A stretch of DNA of 64,000 nt from Streptomyces megasporus (GTDB taxonomy: Bacteria; Actinomycetota; Actinomycetes; Streptomycetales; Streptomycetaceae): assembly GCF_000718985.1 (NCBI RefSeq), contig NZ_JODL01000011.1:1-64000 (forward strand), written 5' to 3'. The notes under the pieces were generated by a model. That model saw only the letters and a list, made by a program, of their open reading frames with translations. It searched no databases and was not told the DNA's origin. A program made the translations under genes and the position numbers. Shown here piece by piece: positions 8,870 through 17,776 of this stretch; the stretch's first letter is position 1, and every line of letters begins with the position of its first letter.

Positions 8870-9366
8870 GCGGGCGCCTCCATGGCGACTCGCAGGGCCG
8901 CGATGCCCCGGGAGCCGTAGGCCTTCACCGAGCCCAGTGATATGCCGAGCGTCTCGGCGACCTGGGCCTCGGTCATGTCCGCGAAGTACCGCAGGACGAG
9001 TACCTCGCGCTGGCGGCGCTGGAGCTTGCGCAGCGCCTTCTTCAGTTCGTCCTGCTCGATGCGCGCGTACGCGCCCTCCTCCGCGCTGGCCATGTCCGGC
9101 ATCGGTTTGGAGAGCAGTTTGAGCCCGAGGATGCGGCGGCGCAGCGTGGAACGGGAGAGGTTGACGACCGTCTGCCGCAGGTACGCCAGCGTCTTCTCCG
9201 GCTCCCGCACGCGGTTGCGCGCCGAGTGGACCCGGATGAACGCCTCCTGGACGACGTCCTCGCAGGAGGCGGTGTCGTCGAGCAGCAGGGCCGCGAGCCC
9301 GAGCAGGGAACGGTAGTGGGCGCGGTAGGTCTCGGTGAGGTGATCGACTGTGGTGCCCGCTGCCAT
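8866..9366 (-). CDS. SigE-family ECF RNA polymerase sigma factor
   Basis: 166 aa from the ATG at 9366, beginning MAAGTTVDHL; an in-frame start at 9513 would add 49 residues unlike the family. Region 2 is seen in YRAHYRSLLGLAALLLDD and EDVVQEAFIRVH, and region 4 in RQREVLVLRYFADMTEAQVA with the helix-turn-helix LGISLGSVKAYGSRG. This is the SigE (ECF) class common in streptomycetes. Coupling to the downstream membrane protein suggests signal-controlled activity, perhaps at the cell envelope; the regulon is not evident from the sequence. Confidence 0.88.
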   Translation of the reverse strand: MAAGTTVDHLTETYRAHYRSLLGLAALLLDDTASCEDVVQEAFIRVHSARNRVREPEKTLAYLRQTVVNLSRSTLRRRILGLKLLSKPMPDMASAEEGAYARIEQDELKKALRKLQRRQREVLVLRYFADMTEAQVAETLGISLGSVKAYGSRGIAALRVAMEAPA

Positions 9367-9895
9367 CGCGCCGTCAACGTCCCTCGACTGCGCGGGGAGC
9401 GATGCCGGCCGGGACGCCGACCAGGGAGCGATCACGGGCATGCCCCTGTCCGGCGTGCCGCCACGCCCGGGTACCCGTACGGGCGCTGTCGCGATTCCGA
9501 GTGCCTCTGCCACGCTTGTTGGACACGCTGCCCCCCGTCAGGGTTGTACGCGCGGGCCATCGTTCTTGACGATGTGCCGAACGACCACATGCGCACCACC
9601 TCTTCCTCTGCGCCGCTGTGCAGGCGTCGTGGAGTTCCGGCGGTGGGAACGGAGACGCCAGTGCCCGGTCCATGGTTCCGGGGCATGCGGAGGCAAAATC
9701 CTCACGCAGGTTCTTGGTCCGGATCAAGCGGTTACGGGACAGGACTTCATCACAAGTCCTTCACGACGTGCGCGTGGCGTGCGCGAACCCCCTTCGCGGC
9801 GCCGCTTCTTCATGCTTCGTCCCGTTTCGCACGCGCTTCTCGGGCGTGTCGCGGAGCCGGAACCGACTCGCGGGATTCGAGACGAATCGCAGGGT
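9367..9895. other. Intergenic with possible asd terminator
   Basis: About 530 bp between asd and the sigma gene. A 7-bp inverted repeat (9741-9747 with 9754-9760) lies downstream of asd and could end its transcript. No gene is supported. Confidence 0.4.
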
Positions 9896-10996
9896 TCAGG
9901 GCCGGTTCGCACCGAGTTCGGCCGCGACCAGCTCTCCGATCTGCGCGGCGTTGAGCGCGGCGCCCTTGCGCAGGTTGTCCCCGCACACGAACAGCTCCAG
10001 CGCCCGCGGGTCGTCCAGGGAGCGCCTGATCCGCCCCACCCAGGTCGGGTCGGTGCCGACGGCGTCGGCGGGGGTGGGGAACTCCCCCGCGGCCGGGTCG
10101 TCGCACACCACCACGCCCGGCGCGTTCGCCAGGATCTCGTACGCCTTCTCCACCGAGACCTCGTTCTCGAAGCGGGCGTGCACGGCCAGCGAGTGGGTGG
10201 TGATCACGGGGACGCGGACGCAGGTGGCGGCGACGCGCAGCCGCGGCATCCCCAGGATCTTCCGCGACTCGTCACGGAGCCTCAGCTCCTCCGACGTCCA
10301 GCCGTCGTCCGTCGGCGACCCGACGAAGGGCACCACGTTGAGCGCGATCGGCGCCGGGTAGGGGCCGGTGTCGCCCACCGCCCGCCGCAGGTCGCCGGGT
10401 TGGGTGCCCAGCTCGGTGCCGGCGACGGCGACGAGCTGCTCGCGCAGGGCGTCCACGCCGCGTTTGCCGGAGGCGGAGACGGCCTGGTAGGAGGAGACGA
10501 CCAGCTCGTCCAGGCCCCACTCCGCGTGGAGCGCCCCCACCGCGACGATCATCGACAGCGTGGCGCAGTCGGGGTTGGCGACGATCCCGCGCGGACGGAT
10601 GCGCGCCGCGTGGGCGTTGACCTCGGGCACCACCAGCGGGACGTCCGGGTCCATCCGGAAGACGGCGGAGTCGTCCACCACCACCGCGCCCTTGGAGACC
10701 GCCACCGGCGCCCATCGGGCCGAGACCTCGTCGGGCACGCCGAACATCGCGACGTCCACCCCGTCGAAGACCTCCTCGGCCGCCGCGAGGACCTCGACCT
10801 CCTCACCGCGCACGGTCAGCTTGCGCCCCGCGGAGCGCGGCGAGGCGACGAGACGGATCTCGCCCCAGACGTCCGCGCGTTCCGACAGCAGCCCCAGCAG
10901 CACGGTGCCGACGGCGCCGGTCGCGCCGACGACGGCCAGCGTGGGCCGGTCGGCGCGATCGGCGCCGGTACGGGGGAGGCCCCCGCCGGGGATCAT
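9896..10996 (-). CDS. asd: Aspartate-semialdehyde dehydrogenase
   Basis: 366 aa. Reduces aspartyl phosphate to aspartate semialdehyde with NADPH, the second step towards lysine/diaminopimelate, threonine and methionine. The NADP-binding loop GATGAVG is at residues 24-30 and the catalytic cysteine is Cys144 in NPDCATLSM. The start ATG overlaps the lysC stop (ATGA, 10993-10996), giving a translationally coupled lysC-asd operon, the usual actinobacterial arrangement. The N-terminus carries about 18 extra residues before the Rossmann fold, so an internal start is possible but would break the coupling. Confidence 0.95.
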   Translation of the reverse strand: MIPGGGLPRTGADRADRPTLAVVGATGAVGTVLLGLLSERADVWGEIRLVASPRSAGRKLTVRGEEVEVLAAAEEVFDGVDVAMFGVPDEVSARWAPVAVSKGAVVVDDSAVFRMDPDVPLVVPEVNAHAARIRPRGIVANPDCATLSMIVAVGALHAEWGLDELVVSSYQAVSASGKRGVDALREQLVAVAGTELGTQPGDLRRAVGDTGPYPAPIALNVVPFVGSPTDDGWTSEELRLRDESRKILGMPRLRVAATCVRVPVITTHSLAVHARFENEVSVEKAYEILANAPGVVVCDDPAAGEFPTPADAVGTDPTWVGRIRRSLDDPRALELFVCGDNLRKGAALNAAQIGELVAAELGANRP

Positions 10997-11514
10997 CGCC
11001 CGGTGCCTCCGTAGACGACGGCCTCGTCGCTCTCGCTGTCCAGGCCGAACGCGGTGTGCACGGCCTGGACCGCCTCGTTGACGTCGTCCTTGCGGGTCAC
11101 GACCGAGATGCGGATCTCGGAGGTGGAGATCAGCTCGATGTTGACCCCGGCGCCCGACAGCGACTCGAAGAAGGTGGCGGTGACGCCCGGGTTGGTCTTC
11201 ATGCCCGCGCCGACCAGCGAGATCTTGGCGATCTGGTCGTCGTAGCGGAGCGTGTCGAACCCGATGGAGCCCTTGGCCTTCTCCAGGGACTCGATGGCGC
11301 GGCGCCCGTCGTCCTTGGGGAGGGTGAAGGAGATGTCCGTCAGGCCGGTGGACGCGGCGGAGACGTTCTGCACCACCATGTCGATGTTCAGCTCGGCGTC
11401 CGCGAGCAAACGGAAGATCTTCGCGGCCTCGCCCGGCTTGTCCGGCACCCCGACGACCGTGATCTTGGCCTGGGACGTGTCGTGCGCGACGCCCGAGATG
11501 ATCGCCTGCTCCAT
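10993..11514 (-). CDS. Putative aspartokinase beta subunit (internal start)
   Basis: An ATG at 11514 within lysC has its own AAGGGGA about 7 nt upstream and would yield a 173-aa protein carrying both ACT domains. Overlapping alpha/beta aspartokinase genes are known in Corynebacterium glutamicum and Bacillus. Here the case rests on the start site, so it is a prediction. Confidence 0.5.
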   Translation of the reverse strand: MEQAIISGVAHDTSQAKITVVGVPDKPGEAAKIFRLLADAELNIDMVVQNVSAASTGLTDISFTLPKDDGRRAIESLEKAKGSIGFDTLRYDDQIAKISLVGAGMKTNPGVTATFFESLSGAGVNIELISTSEIRISVVTRKDDVNEAVQAVHTAFGLDSESDEAVVYGGTGR

Positions 11515-12264
11515 CGGCTGGTCCCCTTGCGGTTCGTTGCTGACCCACGTGCCCGGCAGCCCGGAGAAGGACGAGCGGACATGGATCGGGATGTTGTAAC
11601 GGCGTGCGTACTCGACGCAGCGGTGCAGCAGCACCTTGGAACCGGAACTGGCCAGTTCCAGCATGTCCTCGAACGAGATCCAGTCGAGCTTGCGGGCCTT
11701 CTGCACGACCCGCGGGTCGGCGGTGAAGACACCGTCCACGTCGGTGTAGATCTCGCAGACCTCGGCGTTCAGCGCGGCGGCCAGCGCCACCGCGGTGGTG
11801 TCCGAGCCACCCCGGCCCAGGGTGGTGATGTCCTTCTTGTCCTGCGAGACGCCCTGGAAGCCGGCGACGATGGCGATGTTGCCCTCTTCCAGCGCGGTCC
11901 GGATGCGGCCCGGCGTGACGTCGATGATGCGGGCCTTGCTGTGGGCGGAGTCGGTGATGACGCCGGCCTGGCTGCCGGTGAACGACTGCGCCTCGTGGCC
12001 CAGGGATTTGATCGCCATCGCCAACAGCGCCATGGAGATCCGCTCTCCGGCGGTCAGCAGCATGTCGAACTCGCGCCCCGACGTGATCGGGGACACCTCT
12101 CCCGCGAGGTCGATCAGCTCGTCCGTCGTGTCACCCATCGCCGACACCACGACGACCACCTGATGGCCGTTCTTCTTGGCTTCGACGACTCGCTTGGCGA
12201 CGCGCTTGATGCCCTCGGCATCGGCAACGGAGGAGCCGCCGTACTTCTGCACGACAAGGCCCAC
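10993..12264 (-). CDS. lysC: Aspartate kinase (alpha, with internal beta start)
   Basis: 423 aa. Phosphorylates aspartate in the first step of the aspartate pathway. The kinase domain starts with VQKYGGSSV and contains the substrate loop [12 protein letters not shown] near 148-158. Two ACT domains follow (residues about 265-340 and 345-415) and would mediate feedback inhibition. An in-frame ATG at residue 251 (position 11514) is preceded by AAGGGGA, matching the internal start that makes the beta regulatory subunit in Corynebacterium and Bacillus enzymes. It heads the lysC-asd operon. An inverted repeat upstream (12365-12384) may regulate it. Confidence 0.96.
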   Translation of the reverse strand: MGLVVQKYGGSSVADAEGIKRVAKRVVEAKKNGHQVVVVVSAMGDTTDELIDLAGEVSPITSGREFDMLLTAGERISMALLAMAIKSLGHEAQSFTGSQAGVITDSAHSKARIIDVTPGRIRTALEEGNIAIVAGFQGVSQDKKDITTLGRGGSDTTAVALAAALNAEVCEIYTDVDGVFTADPRVVQKARKLDWISFEDMLELASSGSKVLLHRCVEYARRYNIPIHVRSSFSGLPGTWVSNEPQGDQPMEQAIISGVAHDTSQAKITVVGVPDKPGEAAKIFRLLADAELNIDMVVQNVSAASTGLTDISFTLPKDDGRRAIESLEKAKGSIGFDTLRYDDQIAKISLVGAGMKTNPGVTATFFESLSGAGVNIELISTSEIRISVVTRKDDVNEAVQAVHTAFGLDSESDEAVVYGGTGR

Positions 12265-12672
12265 GTGCGCTCCTCGAACTTTCGTCTTCCGTGGTCCCCG
12301 TTCGGGAGCCCACCGGTCAGTTCAGTCTAACGAGCGGGCCTTCCCGACCCCGCCTTTACCACATCGTGAGACGCATTTCTCACGGGCGGTGCGGCGCAGC
12401 GCCCCGTCGCACCGGCTCAGCGACGACCCCTGCCCGCTCGTCGGACCTTCACACGGAAATGTTGGACAGGTCACACCGCGCACGGACGGTGCCGGCACCG
12501 CTCCTCACCCGATCGGCACACGGTCGGCCGCGCCGCTTCCGTGTCACCCGAACGGACGCGGACGCCCCTCCCCCCGATCGACAGCCGAGGGGACGCGTGC
12601 CTCGATGGGTAGTGGGCCCCGGAGGCCGTTCGGGTGTCCGCGAAGGAACCGATCAGGAAGGCACCACGAGAC
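12265..12672. other. Divergent intergenic region, lysC and WGxxG gene
   Basis: About 400 bp between two divergently transcribed genes. Besides the inverted repeat at 12365-12384 I see no gene or clear hexamer pair. Confidence 0.35.
12365..12384. promoter_or_regulatory. Inverted repeat upstream of lysC
   Basis: CGTGAGA and TCTCACG form perfect 7-bp arms around a 6-bp centre, about 100 bp upstream of the lysC start. The TGAGA/TCTCA arms look like a protein operator rather than a terminator. The regulator is unknown. Confidence 0.4.
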
Positions 12673-12939
12673 ATGCGCAAGATCGTCACAGCGACAGCGG
12701 CGGCCCTCGTCCTCGCCCTCGGTCCGACGACGGCGGCGGTGGCCTCGTCGCCGGCCGACTCGGCGAACACCCCCACACCGACGGCGACGGCGACACTCGC
12801 CCAGGAAGAGGACGACGGCGGGGGCGGCAACGGCGGACTGTGGGGCCTGCTCGGTCTCCTCGGTCTGCTCGGCCTCATCCCCCGGAAGCAGAAGGAGCGC
12901 CAGACCGCCGACTACCGGGCGGGGGGCGGCAGGATGTGA
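12673..12939 (+). CDS. Small exported WGxxG-type protein
   Basis: 88 aa from the ATG at 12673, where a signal peptide begins (MRKIVTATAAALVLALG, cleavage after the AVASS region); a GTG at 12634 would extend it by 13 residues without a better ribosome site. After a Thr/Pro-rich stretch comes an acidic-glycine segment and the motif GLWGLLGLLGLLGLIPRK, a short hydrophobic C-terminal anchor followed by basic residues. This WGxxGxxG arrangement occurs in small actinobacterial and cyanobacterial exported proteins of unknown function and suggests a membrane-retained surface peptide. Confidence 0.7.
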   Translation: MRKIVTATAAALVLALGPTTAAVASSPADSANTPTPTATATLAQEEDDGGGGNGGLWGLLGLLGLLGLIPRKQKERQTADYRAGGGRM

Positions 12940-12994
12940 GCCACGAAAACCACCGGCCCGGCCTCGGACGCCCCGACGACGGCTCCGGGGCCGG

Positions 12995-13573
12995 TCACCG
13001 TCGGTGGACCGCGACCAGGTCGATGTCCACGGGAAACGGGACGTCCACCTTCAACCGGTCGTGGTGGATGCCGGTCACGGTGTAAACGCGGGTGGCGGGT
13101 TCCAACTCGAAGACGTAAACGACGGGCCGCCCGCCGTTCTCCTCCATCCGCCAGAAGTGCGGGATGCCGGCCGTCGCGTACTTGCGTGGTTTGGTCTCCC
13201 GATCCCGCGCCATGGAGTCCTCCGACACCACCTCGACGGCGAGGACGACATCCTCGGGGCGGTAGGTGATCTGGCGCATTCCCGTGTCCGCCGCCGCCCG
13301 CACGACCATGACGTCCGGCTCCGGGCGGTCCCTCTTCCCCAAGGTCACGGTCATCTCGCGGACGACCTCCACCTCGGGCGGCGCCGCCGCGAGGAGGCGG
13401 TGCTCCAACAAACGCATGGCACGCATGTGGAACTTGGTCTGCGGGCTCACGAAGACGAGGCCCCCGTCGATCAACTCCGTGTGGGGAGGCAGGCCGGGGA
13501 GCCGGTCCAGGTCGTCGGCGGTGTACCCGCCCGCCGGCGGTCGGGGCCACGTGTACTCGGGCTCGACACTCAT
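12995..13573 (-). CDS. Uma2-family (DUF820) putative nuclease
   Basis: 192 aa from the ATG at 13573, chosen because GGGAG lies 6 nt upstream; in-frame starts at 13585 and 13609 are possible. Uma2 proteins have a PD-(D/E)XK-like fold. The central strands are seen here in ELIDGGLVFVSPQT, RPEPDVMVV, AVEVVSEDS and KPRKYATAGIPHFWRM, with the Asp/Glu/Lys residues typical of the family. Many copies occur in streptomycetes; the substrate is generally unknown. Confidence 0.85.
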   Translation of the reverse strand: MSVEPEYTWPRPPAGGYTADDLDRLPGLPPHTELIDGGLVFVSPQTKFHMRAMRLLEHRLLAAAPPEVEVVREMTVTLGKRDRPEPDVMVVRAAADTGMRQITYRPEDVVLAVEVVSEDSMARDRETKPRKYATAGIPHFWRMEENGGRPVVYVFELEPATRVYTVTGIHHDRLKVDVPFPVDIDLVAVHRR

Positions 13574-13795
13574 CACTGCTCCCATGAGCCGTATCCTCGC
13601 CGACCCCAATCACACTACCCAGCGGCTTCCCTCCACCATCACCTGCACGAGTGAGCGCGCGTCCGCCGTCCCGCACCGTCGGCGGACGCATGGCGGTGCC
13701 GTGCCGCGGGTACCGCGGACAGCCCGAAACGTCGGAACCCGATGTGAGAGCCGATTCGAGAACCGATCCGGAAACCGTCGAGAGGCAGGAATGCG

Positions 13796-14269
13796 ATGAA
13801 GAACGCGGCGCGCACGGCGCTGGTCCTCGCGGGTGCCGGGGCCGGCGCGGCGGTCCTGCGCAGGCTCGTTTCCCCGCCGTCGGACCCACGGCGCGGCGAA
13901 CGTTGGATGGTGGTCACCGTCAACCGTCCGCCGATGGACGTGCTGCCCGAGGGCAGGCCGCCCACGCCGCTGGACGAGTTCGGCGACGCCCTGGAGATCA
14001 CCGTGCGGCCCGCCCCCGGCGACCGCGGCACGGAGTTGGCGGCGCGGCTGCGCGAGACGCCCTCGGCGGCCGAGACCTCCCTGCCGTCCCGGCTCGCGGG
14101 TGAGGACCCGCGCCAGGAGGTCCGGCGGGCGCTGCGCGAGGCCAAGTCGCTGCTGGAGACCGGTGAGGTGCTGCGGTCCGACGCGCCCCCCACCGCGCGG
14201 GAGGACACCATCGGCGGCAGGATCGTCGGGGCGGCGTCCCGGCGCTCGGGCGGGGAGGGCGTGCTGTGA
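13796..14269 (+). CDS. Membrane-anchored protein of unknown function
   Basis: 157 aa. An N-terminal hydrophobic segment (ALVLAGAGAGAAVLRRLV) is followed by a soluble region beginning ERWMVVTVNRPP, reminiscent of the first strand of SRPBCC/cyclase-like proteins, and a charged helical tail. The last codon overlaps the start of the zinc dehydrogenase (GTGA, 14266-14269), so the two are one translational unit. It may be an accessory of that enzyme; the exact function is not recognisable. Confidence 0.7.
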   Translation: MKNAARTALVLAGAGAGAAVLRRLVSPPSDPRRGERWMVVTVNRPPMDVLPEGRPPTPLDEFGDALEITVRPAPGDRGTELAARLRETPSAAETSLPSRLAGEDPRQEVRRALREAKSLLETGEVLRSDAPPTAREDTIGGRIVGAASRRSGGEGVL

Positions 14270-15435
14270 GGGCGGTGTGCTGGGAAGGCGTGAACAAGCT
14301 GTCCGTCGAGCAGATCCCCGATCCGGAGATCCGCAACGAACAGGACGTCGTCGTACGGCTGCTGGCGAGCACCACCTGCGGCTCCGACCTCCACCTGATC
14401 GGCGGCTACATCCCGGCGATGCAGGCCGGGGACGTGATCGGGCACGAGTTCGTCGGCGAGGTCGTCGAGGTCGGCCCGGGGGTCCGCCGGCACGCGGTCG
14501 GCGACCGGGTCGTGGTGTGTTCCTTCATCGGCTGCGGACGCTGCTGGTACTGCCGGAACGACCTGTGGTCGCTGTGCGACAACACCAACACCAACCCCGG
14601 GATCGGGCAGGCCCTCTTCGGCTACGAGACCGCCGGGATCTTCGGCTACTCGCACGCCATGGGAGGCATCCGCGGCAGTCACGCCGAGTACGTCCGGGTG
14701 CCCTTCGCCGACTACGGGGCCTTCCCCGTCCCCGAGGGCGTGGACGACATCAGCGCGCTGTTCGCCTCCGACTCCGTCCCCACCGGCTGGATGGGCGCCG
14801 ACCTCGGCGGGGTGCGGCCCGGTGACGTGGTGGCGGTGTGGGGCTGCGGAGCGGTCGGGCAGATGGCCGCGCGGGCGGCGCTCCTCAAGGGCGCCGAGCG
14901 GGTCATCGCCATCGACCGCCTTCCCGAGCGGCTGGCGATGACCGAGCGGCACATCGGCGCCGAGGTGATCGACTACACCACCACCGACGTCGCCGCCGAA
15001 CTGCGGGAACGCACCGGCGGCCGGGGGCCCGACGTGTGCATCGAGGCGGTCGGCATGGAGGCCCACGGCACCGGCCCGGACCACGTGTACGACCAGGTCA
15101 AGCACCAGCTCCGGCTCCAGACGGACCGTCCCACCGCCGTGCGCCAGGCCATCCACGCCTGCCGCAAGGGCGGTTCGGTCTTCGTCCTGGGCGTCTTCGC
15201 CGGGGCGGTCGACAAGTTCCCGCTGGGCATGGTGGTCAACAAGGGCCTGACGTTGCGCGGCGCCCAGATGCACGGCCAGCGGTACATCCCGATGCTGCTG
15301 GAGCGCATCGCGAAGGGCGAGATCAGCACCGCCCACCTGGCCACCCACACCATGTCCCTGGACGACGCGCCCCGGGGCTACGACATGTTCAAGCACAAGA
15401 AGGACGGCTGCGTGCGGGCGGTGTTCCGGCCCTGA
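14266..15435 (+). CDS. Zinc-dependent alcohol/formaldehyde-type dehydrogenase
   Basis: 389 aa medium-chain dehydrogenase. Catalytic zinc ligands are present in TTCGSDLH (Cys38) and GHE (His60, Glu61). The structural zinc lobe has four cysteines at 90, 93, 96 and 104 (GCGRCWYC then LCDN). The Rossmann loop is VWGCGAVGQMAA. The protein has the insertion typical of the glutathione-independent formaldehyde dehydrogenase-like subgroup. It starts with GTG overlapping the upstream membrane-anchored protein. The substrate cannot be read from the sequence. A related enzyme is encoded at 36823-37962. Confidence 0.88.
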   Translation: MRAVCWEGVNKLSVEQIPDPEIRNEQDVVVRLLASTTCGSDLHLIGGYIPAMQAGDVIGHEFVGEVVEVGPGVRRHAVGDRVVVCSFIGCGRCWYCRNDLWSLCDNTNTNPGIGQALFGYETAGIFGYSHAMGGIRGSHAEYVRVPFADYGAFPVPEGVDDISALFASDSVPTGWMGADLGGVRPGDVVAVWGCGAVGQMAARAALLKGAERVIAIDRLPERLAMTERHIGAEVIDYTTTDVAAELRERTGGRGPDVCIEAVGMEAHGTGPDHVYDQVKHQLRLQTDRPTAVRQAIHACRKGGSVFVLGVFAGAVDKFPLGMVVNKGLTLRGAQMHGQRYIPMLLERIAKGEISTAHLATHTMSLDDAPRGYDMFKHKKDGCVRAVFRP

Positions 15436-16018
15436 GAGTCCCGCCCTCCGGCTCACGGCGCGCGGCGGCGCGCAGTCGGTCGACCCGCGCCCGCACCCGG
15501 GCGGCCGAGGGACCCGTCGGGCGGGGCGGGGGCGCGCCCCGGCACTCCCGGCACAGGCCGCCGGGGAGGGCGTCGGGGCGCCCTGGTGTGCCGCACACCG
15601 TGCACTCCACGAGCCGCAGCACGACAGGCGGACGGACGGCCGCCGGCTCGGGACGCGGCTCGGGGCCGTTCCCGGACCGCTCCCCCGCGATGAACGCCGC
15701 CCACCACGTGTCGTCCCGCGCCGTCCGCGAGAAGTACGTCCGCGTCACCCATCGGGGGCCGCCGGCGCCGGTGACCTGCTCCCTGCCGTGCCGGAGGTGT
15801 CCGGCCTCCGACAGCCGCCGCAGCACCGTGCCCACCGCGCACTGGCCGTGGTCCGGCAACCCTTTGGCCAGGGTCTTCACGGAGATGTCGGCGCCCTCGG
15901 GCAACCGGTCGAGGTACGCGGCGATGGACGCCTCGCGGGCGGGCAGGTGCGCGAAGTCGTCGGCGCGGGGCGGCCGTTGGTCGGGGGCGGAGCGCTTTCC
16001 GTACCCCGGAGAGGCCAT
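15389..16018 (-). CDS. Winged-helix protein with C-terminal zinc ribbon
   Basis: 209 aa from the ATG at 16018. Residues about 25-85 read as a winged-helix domain (ADISVKTLAKGLPDHGQCAV, then VLRRLSEAGHLRHGREQV and a wing with WVTRTYF). The C-terminal third holds a CxxC...CxxC zinc ribbon (CTVCGTPGR and LCREC). This is a streptomycete DNA-binding family of MarR-like appearance without assigned targets. Its 3' end overlaps the convergent dehydrogenase gene by 47 bp. Confidence 0.75.
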   Translation of the reverse strand: MASPGYGKRSAPDQRPPRADDFAHLPAREASIAAYLDRLPEGADISVKTLAKGLPDHGQCAVGTVLRRLSEAGHLRHGREQVTGAGGPRWVTRTYFSRTARDDTWWAAFIAGERSGNGPEPRPEPAAVRPPVVLRLVECTVCGTPGRPDALPGGLCRECRGAPPPRPTGPSAARVRARVDRLRAAARREPEGGTLRAGTPPARSRPSCA

Positions 16019-16716
16019 GGGGTGCGTGCCCGAGGGCAGGGCGACGCTAAGTCTTGGGCAGCCACGGGATCGTCCTTGGATCCTGGTGGTCAGGCCCCCG
16101 TCGGTGCGTCTACACCGGTCGGGGGTCGCTCTGTCTGCCCGCACGCCACACCGCCGCGACGGTTCGTCGCGACCCGATCACCGAAAGTCATCGTCGCAGG
16201 TGCGGCACCGCGCGGAAGGGTGGGTGGGTCGTACCGACCACCCATTCCTCGGAGGCAGGTCTCGACCCCCGAGACTCGGGCTCCGGACCCGCCACGCCCC
16301 GCGGTCGGCGAACTGCCGACCGACTCCTCACACGTCCGGGCGACGCATTCGTCCGCGCGCCCGTCGCACCCGCCGTCTCCGCCGGCGTACCGCGCACGGC
16401 CTCGCCCGGGAAGCGCGGGCGACCGTCCCGAACCGACCGACGCGCGCTCTCGCGGAGGACCCGTCGCCCAACTCCTCCTCGACGCAACCCGCTTCCCCAC
16501 CGCCCCGCCTCGCCCGGCAACGGCGGAACTCCCCCACCGGCCCCCGAGCGCCGGAACGTCCGACCCCGTCCCCACCGCCTCCACCGGGCACCGGCCGCGA
16601 ACCAACCCCCTATACCAGCAAACACGTTGGCAACGCCCTACCTCTGGCGGGTCCGGCCATCATCGACCACTCTGTGTATCGGATCGGAAACACTCGGCAC
16701 ACAGGGAGGTCGGCCC
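16019..16716. other. Long intergenic region without supported gene
   Basis: About 700 bp. No frame in it combines a ribosome site with plausible protein composition. It contains the imperfect palindrome at 16674-16693 just before the next gene. Confidence 0.4.
16674..16693. promoter_or_regulatory. Imperfect palindrome before 16717 gene
   Basis: A 20-bp imperfect palindrome (GTGT... ACAC ends, 16 of 20 bases symmetric) ends 23 bp before the ATG at 16717. It is positioned like an operator overlapping a promoter. Confidence 0.35.
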
Positions 16717-16980
16717 ATGGCCACGGCCAGGCGACACGTCGACAGTGAACGGCTCAAGGTCGCGGAGGAGGCGGCCGACGAGCTGCGGGAGGCACTGCAC
16801 GGCGTGGGCGTCACGCTGCCGTCGCTCCGCGTCGACCTCGTCTCGTACGCGGGCGAGACGGCCGATCCGCCGCTGGTGGAGCTGGGGCGCTGCACGCCCC
16901 AGACGGCGCGCCGGCTGGCCGAGGTCCTCGCCCGCGTCGACCGGGGCTCCGAGGAGGACGGCCCCCGGGGCGACCGGTAG
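16717..16980 (+). CDS. Small conserved-looking hypothetical protein
   Basis: 87 aa; ATG with GGGAGG about 9 nt upstream. It is hydrophilic and predicted to be mostly helical (ERLKVAEEAADELREAL), with a VTLPSLRVDLVSY strand and a PPLVELGRCTPQTARRLAEVL helix. I do not recognise a family with assigned function. Only 9 bp separate it from the phosphotransferase gene, so it is likely co-transcribed with it. Confidence 0.7.
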   Translation: MATARRHVDSERLKVAEEAADELREALHGVGVTLPSLRVDLVSYAGETADPPLVELGRCTPQTARRLAEVLARVDRGSEEDGPRGDR

Positions 16981-16989
16981 GTTCCCCGC

Positions 16990-17700
16990 ATGCGCAAGGG
17001 GAAACCGCTCGGCTCCGGCCGCAGTGCGGACGTGTACGCGATCGACGACCGCTGGGCGCTGCGGCGCTACCGGGACGGCCGCGACGCCACCGCCGAGGCC
17101 GCCGTGATGGCCCACCTGGCCGAGCACGGCTATCCGGTGCCGGACGTACGGCCCACCGTCGACGGCGGGACGCTTCCCGCAGCGGACCTGGTGATGCGGC
17201 GGTTGCACGGCCCGTCCATGCTCCAGGCTCTGAGGGGAGGCGCGATCACGCCGACGGAGGTGGGAAGGACCCTCGCCGAACTGCTGAAACGGCTGCACGC
17301 CGTCCCGCCGCGGGTCTCCGTCGATCCCTCGCACCGCGTTCTCCACCTCGACCTGCATCCGGACAACGTGATGCTCACGCCGGACGGGCCCACGGTGATC
17401 GACTGGGGCACCACCGAGGAGGGGCATCCGGGGCTGGACTGGGCGATGTCGGCGCTGATCATCGCGCAGGTCGCCGAGAGCGGGGCGCTTGACGAGTTCC
17501 AGGCGGAGGGCGTCCGCGAGGTGCTCGCCTCCCTCCTCCGCCACCGGGACCCGGCGATCGTCCTGGACGGCTCCGACACCGGCCACCTCGCGCGGGCCGA
17601 GTCCCGCCGGGCCGCCAACCCCACCATGAGCGCGGCCGAGACGGCCGCCCTGGGGCCGGCCGTCGCGTTGATCCTCGATCTGGACCGCCGACGGACCTGA
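16990..17700 (+). CDS. Aminoglycoside phosphotransferase-fold kinase
   Basis: 236 aa. The kinase-like fold is shown by the glycine-rich loop LGSGRSADVY, the catalytic loop HLDLHPDNVML (Asp and Asn) and the metal-binding IDWGTT, as in APH/choline-kinase-like enzymes. It is shorter than true aminoglycoside phosphotransferases (about 260-270 aa), and the substrate is not evident; many such genes act on small metabolites. It is likely in an operon with the upstream 87-aa gene. Confidence 0.85.
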   Translation: MRKGKPLGSGRSADVYAIDDRWALRRYRDGRDATAEAAVMAHLAEHGYPVPDVRPTVDGGTLPAADLVMRRLHGPSMLQALRGGAITPTEVGRTLAELLKRLHAVPPRVSVDPSHRVLHLDLHPDNVMLTPDGPTVIDWGTTEEGHPGLDWAMSALIIAQVAESGALDEFQAEGVREVLASLLRHRDPAIVLDGSDTGHLARAESRRAANPTMSAAETAALGPAVALILDLDRRRT

Positions 17701-17776
17701 TCGCCCATTCCCGTGGTCGTCCGTGATCACCTGCGGTCGTCCGCGGTCATCTGTAGTCGCCCGTGGTCGCGCGGGC

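Noticed and set aside
6281..8920. Plus-strand frame of about 879 codons
   Set aside because: Shadow of the minus-strand SURF1 and membrane-protein genes.
17701..17776. CCGTGGTC-like short repeats after the kinase gene
   Set aside because: Degenerate and irregular; no terminator or operator geometry.
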